A DNA stretch of 64,000 nucleotides from CAZVON01 sp964628435 (GTDB lineage Bacteria; Patescibacteriota; Microgenomatia; Levybacterales; UBA12049): contig CAZVON010000001.1 of assembly GCA_964628435.1 (NCBI GenBank), positions 1-64,000 of the forward strand, read 5' to 3'. Below, piece by piece: positions 41,698 through 50,691 of this stretch (position 1 is the first letter of the stretch; every line of letters starts with the position of its first letter). The notes below the pieces were generated by a model that saw nothing but the letters and a program-made list of their open reading frames with translations, was not told the origin of the DNA and did not search any database. The position numbers were made by a program, and so were the translations under genes.

Positions 41698-42672
41698 TTA
41701 CTTACCACTCCTTTTTTCTAACTCTACGTCAGCTTCTACCATTACCTTTACTAATTGCTGGAAACTCGTTTTTTGTTCCCATCCCAATTCTTTTTTTGCT
41801 TTACTACAGTCACCTATTAAATAGTCTACTTCCGCTGGTCGTATATACTCTTTTTTATTCGGGACTACATATTTTTTCCAATTTGAAATACCTACTACCT
41901 CAAACGCTAACTGAAGGAATTCCGAAACGCTGTGGTTTTCTCCTGTTGCTATTACATAATCATCCGCTTCTTTCTGTTGTAACATAAGCCACATCGCTTC
42001 AACATAGTCGCCCGCAAACCCCCAGTCTCTTTTTGCTTCTAAATTCCCAAGTTCTATCTTGTCTTGAAGTCCCAAACTTATTCGCGCAACAGCATGACTA
42101 ATTTTACGAGTTACAAATTCCAATCCTCGTCTTGGAGACTCATGGTTAAAAAGAATTCCAGAACATGCAAATAAATCAAAGCTCTCTCTATAATTAACTG
42201 TTATATAGTGTCCGTACACTTTTGCCACGCCGTATGGACTGCGAGGATAAAACCGTGTAGTTTCTTTTTGCGGTGTTTCTGTAACTTTCCCAAACATTTC
42301 AGAAGAAGAAGCTTGATAAAATTTTATCTTTGGATTAACTGTACGAATTGCTTCTAACATTCGAGTTACTCCAATTGCGGTAAATTCTCCAGTCAAAACA
42401 GGTTGATTCCATGAGGTTTTCACAAAAGATTGTGCCGCTAAATTATATACTTCTTCCGGATCTGTCTCTGCAATTGCCGATGCTAACGAGCTTTGGTCAA
42501 GAAGATCCCCTTGAACCAATTCAATCCTATCTTGAATATGTTTTATTCTTTCGTTATTAACCGTACTTGTCCTTCGAGTAAGTCCATATACTTTGTATCC
42601 TTTTTTTAATAAAAACTCAGCAAGATAAGAACCATCTTGCCCAGTGATGCCAGTGATAAGTGCTCTTTTCAT
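41698..42672 (-). CDS. gmd: GDP-mannose 4,6-dehydratase
   Basis: 324 residues. ALITGITGQDGSYLAEFLL at the start, YNLAAQSFV, SSSEMFGKV and YxxxK in YGVAKVYGHY (about 149), RRGLEFVTRKI and LGNLEAKRDWGFAGDYV: all Gmd hallmarks. Makes GDP-4-keto-6-deoxymannose. The neighbouring 42686 gene is the likely next step. Confidence 0.94.
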   Translation of the reverse strand: MKRALITGITGQDGSYLAEFLLKKGYKVYGLTRRTSTVNNERIKHIQDRIELVQGDLLDQSSLASAIAETDPEEVYNLAAQSFVKTSWNQPVLTGEFTAIGVTRMLEAIRTVNPKIKFYQASSSEMFGKVTETPQKETTRFYPRSPYGVAKVYGHYITVNYRESFDLFACSGILFNHESPRRGLEFVTRKISHAVARISLGLQDKIELGNLEAKRDWGFAGDYVEAMWLMLQQKEADDYVIATGENHSVSEFLQLAFEVVGISNWKKYVVPNKKEYIRPAEVDYLIGDCSKAKKELGWEQKTSFQQLVKVMVEADVELEKRSGK

Positions 42673-42685
42673 AAGCTGTTCTATT

Positions 42686-43648
42686 TTAATTTAAATTTCT
42701 CCAATAATCTAGTGTATCTTCCAAACTTTGATTAAGATAAATTGATGGCTTCCAACCAGTAAGTTTTACGAACTTGGTGTTATCACAATACCTATCAAGA
42801 GAATCTTGAGGTCTGAGTAAATCTGGCTCAACTTCAACTTTGATTTTTACCTTTGAAAAGGCTGATAAAATATTTAACACATCAGAAATCTTATGTGAAA
42901 CTCCAGACCCGATATTATAGACATCTCCTATTTTTCCTTTTTCTAAAGCAATTTTATATGCTGCAACCATGTCTCTTACATCAGTAAAATCTCTCTTTGT
43001 TTCTAAATTTCCTACCTTTAACACTGGTTTTTTTTCACCTCGTTCAATTTCTACAATTTTTTGTGCAAAATCAGCTACGACAAAACCAGATGATTGTCTT
43101 GGTCCTATATGGTTGAATGGTCTAACTCTAACAACCTTGAGATTATAAGAAGTCACATATTGCAAACCAAGATAATCTTGCGTGATTTTTGAAACAGCAT
43201 AAGCATTGGCTGGATTAAACCGCGTATTTTCTTTAATAGGAAGATCTTTTTTTGAAACTGTTCCGTATATGTCAGCAGACGTTACTACTAAAATCTTTGT
43301 CTCTAAAAGCTGTTTTTTTCTAACACATTCCAGTATATTTAGTTGCACAACAATGTTATTCATTATCGTATCTTTAGGATTATCTAAGCTTCCTCCTACT
43401 GCAGGAAGAGCAGCTAAATGATAAATCAAATCTGGCTGTATAGAAGAAAGGATATCCGAAACTTTTTTTTCATTTGTCAGATCAAGTTGAAACAACGAAA
43501 TATTATTTCTAATTTCGACAATATTTTTTAGACTTTGTTCATGTAAATAAGAACCATAAATATCATATTTATTTTGTGATACTAGGTGATCTGCGAGGTG
43601 ACTCCCTGCGAAACCTGTTATTCCTGTAATAAAAATTCTTTGCTTCAT
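42686..43648 (-). CDS. NAD-dependent epimerase/reductase, probably GDP-4-keto-6-deoxymannose reductase (Rmd-like)
   Basis: 320 residues from the ATG at 43648 (seven codons after the longest start). FITGITGFAGSHLADHLV, YHLAALPAVGGS, YxxxK in YAVSKITQDY (about 146), then VRPFNHIGPRQSSGFVVADFA, which is typical of Rmd. Together with Gmd it would yield GDP-D-rhamnose. A UDP-glucose-type epimerase is the alternative. Confidence 0.8.
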   Translation of the reverse strand: MKQRIFITGITGFAGSHLADHLVSQNKYDIYGSYLHEQSLKNIVEIRNNISLFQLDLTNEKKVSDILSSIQPDLIYHLAALPAVGGSLDNPKDTIMNNIVVQLNILECVRKKQLLETKILVVTSADIYGTVSKKDLPIKENTRFNPANAYAVSKITQDYLGLQYVTSYNLKVVRVRPFNHIGPRQSSGFVVADFAQKIVEIERGEKKPVLKVGNLETKRDFTDVRDMVAAYKIALEKGKIGDVYNIGSGVSHKISDVLNILSAFSKVKIKVEVEPDLLRPQDSLDRYCDNTKFVKLTGWKPSIYLNQSLEDTLDYWRNLN

Positions 43649-43681
43649 TTTTAAAAGAGAATGGGACACTCATTATAATAG

Positions 43682-44974
43682 CTATCGCCCTACTCCTAAA
43701 TACGTAAATCCTAATTCAATAACTGTTTGTGGCTCATAAATATTTCTTCCATCAAGCAGAATAGGCCTTTTCATAAGTTTTTTTATTTCCTGTAAATCGA
43801 GTTGTCTAAATTCATTCCATTCTGTCATGATGATAACAAGCTCACTTTCTTTTGCTACCGAATATGCGTCCTCACAAAATGTTATCCCATGCAATATCTT
43901 TTTTGCATTATCCATCGAGACAGGATCGTACGCTTTAATATGAGCACCTGCAGTTTCTAGCTCATTGATAATGGAAATCGAAGGAGCGTCTCTCATATCA
44001 TCTGTGTCTGGTTTAAAGGACAGTCCTAAGATTCCAATCGTTTTTCCTTTGAGTTGGCTGGAGAGAAGCTTTGTTGCTTTTTTAACAATGCTTTGCATCG
44101 CTTGATAATTGATCCTTTCTACTTCTTTTAGAAGGTTAAAATCATATCCAAATTGCTCAGATATCGCTATAAGAGCTTTTACATCTTTAGGGAAACAGCT
44201 TCCACCGTATCCTGCTCCAGGATTTAAAAATGAACTCCCAATTCTTTTGTCTAAACCAATTCCTTCTAAAACTTTCAATCCATCCGCACCAGCTAGTTCA
44301 GATAATTGAGCAATGGCGTTGGCAAAAGAAATTTTTGTAGCTAAAAATGCATTTGCGGCATATTTAATCATTTCTGCTGTTTGAATATTAGTCAACAGTA
44401 TATTCCCATCTATAGGCTTGTGAAGAGTTACTAACACTTCTTGTGCTTTTAAGGAATCTGTACCTACAACAATACGATCTGGGCGAAGAGTATCTGAAAT
44501 TGCCTGTCCCTCCCGTAAAAATTCAGGTACTGACGCAACATCAAATGATGCTTTTTCAGCCTTTGCTTTATCGATAAGCTCTCTTATTTTTTTATATGTC
44601 CCAACAGGAACAGTGCTCTTGGTAACAACAACAGTATAGCTATCTAAATGTCTACCTACCTTTTCTGCTACTTCAAATACAACTGAAAGATCTGCTTCTC
44701 CTGTTTTTTTTGGAGGAGTTCCCACAGCAATAAACACAACATCTGATTTTGGAATACTTTGTTTATAATCTAACGTAAACAAAAGCCTTTCCGCGTGAAC
44801 ATTTCGTTTTACTATTTCTTCCAAACCTGGTTCATAAATAGGAAGTATCCCTTTTTTAAGATTTTCAATTTTCGAAGGTGTATGTCCAATAACCCAAACC
44901 GTATTACCCAAATCAGAAAAAACTGCAGCCGTAACTAGTCCGACATATCCATGTCCAACAAAAGTAATTGTCAT
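43682..44974 (-). CDS. UDP-glucose 6-dehydrogenase
   Basis: 430 residues. N-terminal NAD fold (VGHGYVGLVTAAVFSDLG), KSTVPVGT, and the catalytic Cys in NPGAGYGGSCFPKDVKAL (about 255). GILGLSFKPDTDDMRDAPS begins the C-terminal UDP-binding domain. Converts UDP-glucose to UDP-glucuronate, supplying the UXS-like enzyme at 40739. Confidence 0.94.
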   Translation of the reverse strand: MTITFVGHGYVGLVTAAVFSDLGNTVWVIGHTPSKIENLKKGILPIYEPGLEEIVKRNVHAERLLFTLDYKQSIPKSDVVFIAVGTPPKKTGEADLSVVFEVAEKVGRHLDSYTVVVTKSTVPVGTYKKIRELIDKAKAEKASFDVASVPEFLREGQAISDTLRPDRIVVGTDSLKAQEVLVTLHKPIDGNILLTNIQTAEMIKYAANAFLATKISFANAIAQLSELAGADGLKVLEGIGLDKRIGSSFLNPGAGYGGSCFPKDVKALIAISEQFGYDFNLLKEVERINYQAMQSIVKKATKLLSSQLKGKTIGILGLSFKPDTDDMRDAPSISIINELETAGAHIKAYDPVSMDNAKKILHGITFCEDAYSVAKESELVIIMTEWNEFRQLDLQEIKKLMKRPILLDGRNIYEPQTVIELGFTYLGVGR

Positions 44975-44982
44975 AAATAAAC

Positions 44983-45857
44983 TTAGTTGCTATTAAAATC
45001 TTGTTTTCTTAATTCTTTTACCCCTTCTTTAAATCCTCTCATTCTGACGCCAAGTTTACTAATTTTATCATTTTTTAGTCCTAATTTAAACGGTCGAGAT
45101 GCTCTGTTTTTAAAATATTCTTCACGAGTGATTTTTCGAATTAAAGACAAATTATACCCAAATTCTTCAGCAATAAAAAGAGCACATTCGTAGGGAGTAA
45201 TAACTTCATTCCCAACTACATGATATATACCTTCTTTGTTATGAGAAACAAGTGTATCAAATGCATATGCAATATCATCAATAAAAGTTGGAGTAATCAT
45301 GTGATCAGTTACAGCAGGTACCTCCTGATTGTTTGCTAGTCGTCCCTTAATTGCTCGAACAAAATCTTTTTTTTGAGAAAAATTTGCACGGTACGGATAT
45401 GCTATCCTCATTATAATATAGGAAATATCTCCCTCTTGTACTCTTTTTTCTCCTTCATGCTTTGTAATGCCATACCAATTAACTGGATAAGGCGTATCTT
45501 CTTCCGAATAAAATCCTTTTTCTCCATCAAATACAAAATCTGTAGAGACATACACAATTTTTTTCCCGTTTTGTTTACAAGCATCAACAATATTTTGAGT
45601 ACCCTCAACATTAATTTTCCATGCCATCCCTTCTTTTCCTAAACTCTTATCTTCTTCACAACTATCAACTTCTGTTTTTGCCGCTAAATGAAAAACAAGG
45701 GAAGCATCTGAAGCACTTATTTTTTCTTGTATAGATGTTTTTTCTGTAATATCAATAACCGTATTAAGACTTACGGTCTCAAAAGTATACTTTTTGCGAG
45801 TAATTCTACTATACGCGACCCAACCAAACCTGATAGACCAATCCCTAAAATTTTCAT
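44983..45857 (-). pseudogene. rfbD: dTDP-4-dehydrorhamnose reductase (RmlD-like), N-terminal frameshift
   Basis: Starting at the ATG at 45857, which overlaps the rmlB stop as ATGA, the reading is MKILGIGLSGLVGSRIVELLAKS and then stops at about 45771. The other frame carries YTFETVSLNTVIDITEK, FHLAAKTEVDSCE, STDFVFDGEKG, YxxxK in YGITKHEGEK and so on to 44983. One extra A in the five-A run complementary to 45791-45795 gives an unbroken RmlD of about 291 residues with the normal NAD-binding start. The gene is probably intact in the organism and broken by a homopolymer error, but a real mutation cannot be excluded. Confidence 0.82.
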
Positions 45858-46855
45858 ACAGTACCATACTGTTTATTATAGTAATTCTTATAATCTTTAC
45901 TATTTACAATTTTTTCCCACCACCACTGATTATCCCTAAACCATGCAACAGTAAGCTGCATTCCTCTTTCAAAACTATACTCAGTGCGCCAACCAAGCTT
46001 CTTAAGCTTACTACTATCAAGAGCGTATCTTCTGTCATGAGCAGGTCGATCATTTACATATTCAACAAAACTCTCATTTTTATGAAGTGTTTTAAGAATA
46101 AGCTTTGCAACTTCGATATTTTTCCATTCTTCTTCAGAAGATATATTATAAACTTCCCCGATTTTTCCTTTATGGACAATCAGGTCAACTGCTCTACAGT
46201 GATCTTTTGTATATACCCACTCTCTTACTTGTAATCCATCACCATATACTGGTACTTTTTTATTTTGTAGCAGATTTGTTATTGCTAAAGGGATAAATTT
46301 TTCTGGATAGTGGTAAGGACCATAGAAATTGCATGAATGTGTTACAATGACAGGCGTTTTATAGGTTATATTATATGCCCGACATAATAGATCTCCACCT
46401 GCTTTTGATGCAGCGTAAGGGCTATTAGGCAGAAATGGTGATTCTTCCGTAAACAACCCTTCCTGGATGCTGCCAAATACTTCATCTGTGGATATTTGAA
46501 TAAATCGTTGTATTTTATATTTCTTGACTGCCTCAAGAAGGATGTATGTCCCTAAAACATCAGTCTTTATAAATGCTGATGGATCAAGAATTGAACGATC
46601 AACGTGAGTCTCGGCTGCATAGTTTATTACTATATCAACCTTTTGCACCAATTTTTCTACAACTTGGGAGTCACAAATATCTCCTTGTACAAAACGATAG
46701 TTTGGATTTTGATCAATATCTTTTAAATTATCAAGGTTTCCTGAATACGTCAGTTTATCGTAGTTAACAACAACATATGAAGGATATTCTTTTAATATAT
46801 AACGAATAAAATTGGAGCCCATAAATCCTGCTCCACCAGTAATAAGTAGCTTCAT
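45854..46855 (-). CDS. rfbB: dTDP-glucose 4,6-dehydratase
   Basis: 333 residues. LLITGGAGFMGSNFIRYIL, NYAAETHVDRSI, STDEVFGSI, and YxxxK in YAASKAGGDLL, the standard RmlB motifs. Second step of dTDP-L-rhamnose synthesis. The overlaps of 4 nt at both ends (NUDIX gene upstream, rmlD downstream) mark a tightly coupled operon. Confidence 0.95.
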   Translation of the reverse strand: MKLLITGGAGFMGSNFIRYILKEYPSYVVVNYDKLTYSGNLDNLKDIDQNPNYRFVQGDICDSQVVEKLVQKVDIVINYAAETHVDRSILDPSAFIKTDVLGTYILLEAVKKYKIQRFIQISTDEVFGSIQEGLFTEESPFLPNSPYAASKAGGDLLCRAYNITYKTPVIVTHSCNFYGPYHYPEKFIPLAITNLLQNKKVPVYGDGLQVREWVYTKDHCRAVDLIVHKGKIGEVYNISSEEEWKNIEVAKLILKTLHKNESFVEYVNDRPAHDRRYALDSSKLKKLGWRTEYSFERGMQLTVAWFRDNQWWWEKIVNSKDYKNYYNKQYGTV

Positions 46856-47394
46856 AGTTTTTTTTCTCTTTTTAGTTTTTCTAATAAAAGGATTCCAACC
46901 ATAGTACCTCCATGAATTATTTCGCCATTAGCAACTTTTTCGACCGCAAATTTTAACGGTATTTTTACTACTTCAATATTTTCATCCTCATCTGGATTTG
47001 CAGTGTCTTCCTGTAGTTCTTTCGCCAAAAAAAGATATTCATATGCTCTTACCACGCTTCCCGATATATATATTCTAGCAATTTCTTCAAGTTGCATTGC
47101 TGTAATTCCTGTTTCTTCTTTTAATTCTCGTTTTGCAGCAGATAAACTTGTTTCACCTTTGCCGATAAATCCTGCAACTGCCTCAAGCGTTATCATTTTA
47201 TACAAGTACCTATATTGTTTGGCAAGATATAGATCATCATTATCCGTGAGAGGAAATACTAAAACACTCGGGTCTCTATAGACATTATGGTGAATAATAT
47301 TTTTGCCAGATGGTGTTTCAACTGTATGTTCTTTTATCTCAAACAATTCACTTTTAGGAATACTTTTCTCTGCAATCAATCGGTAGCCTGTCAT
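46852..47394 (-). CDS. NUDIX hydrolase (ADP-ribose pyrophosphatase type)
   Basis: 180 residues. The Nudix box is visible as GFIGKGE...RELKEETGI followed by GI-type residues, with an N-terminal beta-rich half typical of ADP-sugar pyrophosphatases (VFPLTDNDDLYLAKQYRY, LEAVAGFIGKGE). It may hydrolyse a nucleotide sugar. Its placement between rmlC-like and rmlB genes, with 4-nt overlaps to both, suggests a role in or policing of the dTDP-sugar pathway. Confidence 0.88.
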   Translation of the reverse strand: MTGYRLIAEKSIPKSELFEIKEHTVETPSGKNIIHHNVYRDPSVLVFPLTDNDDLYLAKQYRYLYKMITLEAVAGFIGKGETSLSAAKRELKEETGITAMQLEEIARIYISGSVVRAYEYLFLAKELQEDTANPDEDENIEVVKIPLKFAVEKVANGEIIHGGTMVGILLLEKLKREKKL

Positions 47395-47813
47395 TTAACA
47401 ATACCTTTTTCTAGTTCTTCCTCTGTATATTCTACTTGCTCGTCTTTTAGGTTTGGATCATAAGCGGGATCAGGATAATTAATAAGCCATGATTCTTCAT
47501 TGCCAATATTTAAAAGTCCGGTGGCAACATTGTTTGGAATAAAAAGCCGCTGAGGATTTGTCTCGTCTAAAATATGTTCTTCCCGTACTCCATTTTTATA
47601 TAAAATAATTTTCATTTTTCCTTTGATACATACATACCGCGCAGCCCTCACTCTATGAAGATGATACCCTTTAAACTTTCCCGGTTTAACAGCAGTTACA
47701 TATGCAGTTGTTTTTTCTCCAGATTTATAGAGTTCTATGAGAAAACCATTTTCTGAACCATTTCCAGTATGTGTTTTGACTTTTTTTGCATTTTCAATTT
47801 TTCCAATGCTCAT
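47391..47813 (-). CDS. RmlC-like cupin, dTDP-4-dehydrorhamnose 3,5-epimerase family
   Basis: 140 residues from the ATG at 47813; the longer frame runs into rmlA. KPGKFKGYHLHRVRAARYVCIKGKMKI is the cupin strand pair with the RmlC-style His, and LFIPNNVATGLLNIGNEESWLINY is the second cupin motif. It is shorter than classical RmlC (about 180) and lacks its RGLHYQ motif. Given rmlA, rmlB and rmlD around it, it most likely supplies the epimerase step. Confidence 0.75.
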   Translation of the reverse strand: MSIGKIENAKKVKTHTGNGSENGFLIELYKSGEKTTAYVTAVKPGKFKGYHLHRVRAARYVCIKGKMKIILYKNGVREEHILDETNPQRLFIPNNVATGLLNIGNEESWLINYPDPAYDPNLKDEQVEYTEEELEKGIVK

Positions 47814-47814
47814 A

Positions 47815-48543
47815 TTAACGTATCCGTTTCTTCTTCGCCCAATAGCTATTAGCAAGAAATAGGCTTTCAAAAGTCCCTGCATCGCTCCAAAAACCATTCA
47901 TTTCAGACCAACGTAATTTTTCTTTTTTAATATATACATTATTTACATCGGTTATTTCAAGCTCTCCACGCCCGGACGGTTTAATAGCGTGGATCGCCTC
48001 AAAAACAGTCTGATCATAGATATACAAACCAGTTACTGCCATATCACTCGTAGGGTGTTGTGGTTTTTCGTCAATTCGAATTACTTTTTGAGAGCTATTG
48101 TGATCAAACACTGCTATACCAAACCTTTTGGGATCTGGAACTTTCTTGAGAAAAATGTGTGCGCCATCAGTAAAAGTACTCACTTCGGAAGAAATATCTG
48201 CATCTGTAGTATTATCCCCTAAAATAACCGTAATATTACTACCATCTGCAAAATCTTGAGCAAGGGATAACGCATCGGCGATTCCTCCATCTGGTTTTTC
48301 CTGATATGCGTACTCTAAATGTCGTACACCTAATTCTTTTCCATTCTTTAACACACCTAAAAAATGCCCGACATGAGGCCCACTGGTAACAATAATAATA
48401 TCCTTGATACCAGCATTTACCAAAGTTGCGATTGGGTAGTAAATCATCGGCTTATCAAAAATAGGCAGCAAGTGTTTGTTCGTAACATGAGTAAGAGGAT
48501 ATAAACGAGTACCTAAACCCCCTGCAAGAATGACACCTTTCAT
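47815..48543 (-). CDS. rfbA: Glucose-1-phosphate thymidylyltransferase (RmlA)
   Basis: 242 residues. GVILAGGLGTRLYPLT, the following NKHLLPIFDKPMIYYPI, and ILGDNTTDAD are the nucleotidyltransferase signature. Makes dTDP-glucose, the first step of dTDP-rhamnose synthesis. It is the short RmlA form without the C-terminal extra helices. The genes that follow (cupin, NUDIX, rmlB, rmlD) complete the pathway. Confidence 0.94.
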   Translation of the reverse strand: MKGVILAGGLGTRLYPLTHVTNKHLLPIFDKPMIYYPIATLVNAGIKDIIIVTSGPHVGHFLGVLKNGKELGVRHLEYAYQEKPDGGIADALSLAQDFADGSNITVILGDNTTDADISSEVSTFTDGAHIFLKKVPDPKRFGIAVFDHNSSQKVIRIDEKPQHPTSDMAVTGLYIYDQTVFEAIHAIKPSGRGELEITDVNNVYIKKEKLRWSEMNGFWSDAGTFESLFLANSYWAKKKRIR

Positions 48544-48809
48544 AGTACAAGACTTCTGAGTACAAATAGTACAATTGAAGCACCAAGTAAAGACATAAGA
48601 CTATATTCTATCACAATTTTTAAAGACAGGTCATGATGAATTGAGTGATGAACTATTCCCCAAATACTATAAAAAAAGGCGGTTATTATAATTATTATTC
48701 CCTGCGTCAGCTTGTTGTCTTGGGTAAAAAAAATTCCAATAATGCCCATACTTAAAATAACACAGAGAGAAATATAATATTCAATGTGTTTTGAAAGTTT
48801 ACTATTCAT
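48540..48809 (-). CDS. Small three-helix membrane protein, function unknown
   Basis: 89 residues with three hydrophobic segments (about 11-28, 33-54 and 66-87). No motif recognised. It overlaps the next gene (rmlA) by 4 nt and touches the CAP gene by 1 nt, so it belongs to this operon. Confidence 0.6.
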   Translation of the reverse strand: MNSKLSKHIEYYISLCVILSMGIIGIFFTQDNKLTQGIIIIITAFFYSIWGIVHHSIHHDLSLKIVIEYSLMSLLGASIVLFVLRSLVL

Positions 48810-49690
48810 TATAAAATAATTCCTTTTCCTACAATTATAACAGTAATAAGTACTGCAGAGAAAAAGAATATGTGATCCAGGTTATGTCCTACCACTCGAA
48901 TGATCTTCTTTCTTTCAATAATAATCAGGTCTATAAACAAAACCAAAACCAGCAAGGTGATAATAATAAATGCAAGTGTTTTTGAAAGAAAAATACTATT
49001 CACGATAGACATCTTTTCAACTCTGTTTAAACTGTACGTTTTATTATTTAACGAAGAATCAGATATAATAGATATTCCTTTTGAGTCTTTCGTTGATTCC
49101 TTTACCAAAGTTGGAAAACCAGTATTTCCAAACATTTCTACAATAAGTACCGTTTCCTCTCCATTTAACATTCCAGTTTGGATTGCGAATCCAATATCTT
49201 TATAGTCCTTGGATAGGATATTTTTTCTATGAGTCTTGCTATCCATCCACGCATTTACTACATCAGAAGCAGTATTAAAGCCTCTAGCCAAGTTTTCTCC
49301 TGCGTATTTATAGTCATATCCAACCTTTTTAATAAAATACCAAGGAGTTACTCCATCTGGAGAGGTATGAGCCCAATAATTTTTCTCCAACATATTATAT
49401 GCTTTTAACTCTGCAGCTCTAGAGAGTTGATCGTTTAATACTAAAGAGGGAATTCCTTCTTCATTTCTCTGTTGATTCGTATAAAGCAGCAATTCTTGCA
49501 CTGAGACATCGACTGACACCCCTAAAACATCTGACCGAGTATTGTTGATAACGAGAAACAGAACGCTTCCAGCAATAAAAAAACTAATGAAGAACAAAAG
49601 AGATGAATGATGCAAAAGTTTTGATCTATGGTTATTGGTATGACGAGGCGTAGAAAAATGATAAATGCACTCTTTAATACAATCCCTCAT
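48809..49690 (-). CDS. CAP/SCP-domain exported protein
   Basis: 293 residues from the ATG at 49690, six nt after a TATCAT box. An N-terminal transmembrane signal anchor (about 30-50) is followed by a CAP domain: LLLYTNQQRNEEGIPSLVLNDQLSRAAELKAYNM, YWAHTSPDGVTPWYF, YAGENLARGF and NAWMDSKTHRKNIL, with the cavity His and Glu residues. Two further helices lie at the C-terminus (about 222-285). CAP proteins bind ligands or sterols or act on the wall; bacterial function is unclear. Upstream neighbour is tsaB. Confidence 0.9.
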   Translation of the reverse strand: MRDCIKECIYHFSTPRHTNNHRSKLLHHSSLLFFISFFIAGSVLFLVINNTRSDVLGVSVDVSVQELLLYTNQQRNEEGIPSLVLNDQLSRAAELKAYNMLEKNYWAHTSPDGVTPWYFIKKVGYDYKYAGENLARGFNTASDVVNAWMDSKTHRKNILSKDYKDIGFAIQTGMLNGEETVLIVEMFGNTGFPTLVKESTKDSKGISIISDSSLNNKTYSLNRVEKMSIVNSIFLSKTLAFIIITLLVLVLFIDLIIIERKKIIRVVGHNLDHIFFFSAVLITVIIVGKGIIL

Positions 49691-49702
49691 ACTATCATGA
49701 TA
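49691..49702 (-). promoter_or_regulatory. Leaderless promoter of the CAP gene
   Basis: Minus strand TATCAT (49697-49702) is followed by exactly 6 nt and the ATG at 49690. Confidence 0.5.
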
Positions 49703-49723
49703 CACCCATAACCAGGGAAGAAA

Positions 49724-50075
49724 TCAAGTGTCTTTTTTATCTTTATATATTGGCTCTACCAAACTTCCAGAACTTAGACCATTTATTGGAATATTAAGAG
49801 CAAAAGAGAATGCATTTGCCACTGCAATTCCAACTCTAATCCCAGTAAAAGACCCAGGACCTGTGTTAACTTTGATTTCCGAAATATTGTATATGGTTAG
49901 ACTATGCTTTTTGAGTAATNNNNNNNNNNTCAATCATTGGTAATACAGCCTGTGCTTTCTTAAGCCCAATCTTTTTTTTCAACTCATATCTGCTTGAATC
50001 CATTTCAAGAATAACCATAATCTGTTCATTACTAGATGTATCAATATGCAAGATGCGTTTATCCCTGTTTTTCAT
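49724..50075 (-). CDS. tsaB: TsaB, t6A biosynthesis protein (interrupted by assembly gap)
   Basis: From the ATG at 50075 the reading is MKNRDKRILHIDTSSNEQIMVIL..., reaching QAVLPMI before the ten Ns at 49920-49929. After them LLKKHSLTIYNISEIKVNTGPGSFTGIRVGIA continues to 49724. NTGPGSFTGIRVG is the TsaB signature. The ten Ns do not keep the frame (a multiple of three is needed), so the gap length is a placeholder. About 115 residues are visible, shorter than the usual 200 or more, so only the N-terminal ASKHA domain is present. It supports TsaD in making t6A in tRNA. Confidence 0.88.
49920..49929. other. Assembly gap (10 Ns) inside tsaB
   Basis: Ten Ns, a standard placeholder length. The true gap must be a multiple of three for tsaB to read through. 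Confidence 0.95.
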
Positions 50076-50081
50076 AATTCT

Positions 50082-50675
50082 TCATTCTAAATTTTTAATT
50101 GTTACTGCTCCTTTTCTTAGTACCTTCCACGGTTTTATTGAACAATCAATTACAGTAGACTGTTGCTTTAATATACATTCTCCAGGAACAACAAAATCTA
50201 CTTGTTTTAACAGCTGAGGATCTAAATCTTCGTAAGAATAAGGTGTTTTTTCACCATGAAAATTAGCAGACGGCCCAAGAATCCCAATCCCTACTCCTCG
50301 TATTAATGCCCGTGTTGTTGGATGGTTGGGAATGCGCACGCCAAGCGTTGAACCCCCACCGCAGAGGAGTTTCGGAACTTTATTAATTCTGCTTTGCAGA
50401 ACAATTGTAAGCGCTCCTGGCCAGAATGGTTCAATGAGTTTATCTATTACCTCCTGAGGAATTGGTTCAAGAAGATCCTGTGCCATTTTGACCGTATCAA
50501 CTAATACTGGAGTTGCTTGTGTTAAAGGTCTTTTACGAATTTCAAACAACCGCTTGATTGACCTTTCGTTATCCATCCGACATCCTATTCCAAAGGCTGT
50601 ATCTGTTGGAAAAATCACAATCCTTCCTTGTTTTAAGATTGCAATAGCTTTCTGAATATCTTCTTCTTGACTCAT
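50082..50675 (-). CDS. tsaC: TsaC/Sua5-YrdC threonylcarbamoyl-AMP synthase
   Basis: 197 residues from the ATG at 50675; a TTG five codons earlier is less likely. GRIVIFPTDTAFGIGCRMDNE, IRKRPLTQATPVLV (KRxxxxxx nucleotide-binding), FWPGALTIVLQ, and GVRIPNHPTTRALI are YrdC-domain marks. Catalyses Thr + HCO3- + ATP to threonylcarbamoyl-AMP, the first step of t6A. Between tsaE and tsaB in one operon. Confidence 0.93.
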   Translation of the reverse strand: MSQEEDIQKAIAILKQGRIVIFPTDTAFGIGCRMDNERSIKRLFEIRKRPLTQATPVLVDTVKMAQDLLEPIPQEVIDKLIEPFWPGALTIVLQSRINKVPKLLCGGGSTLGVRIPNHPTTRALIRGVGIGILGPSANFHGEKTPYSYEDLDPQLLKQVDFVVPGECILKQQSTVIDCSIKPWKVLRKGAVTIKNLE

Positions 50676-50691
50676 ATATGTATAATTCAAT

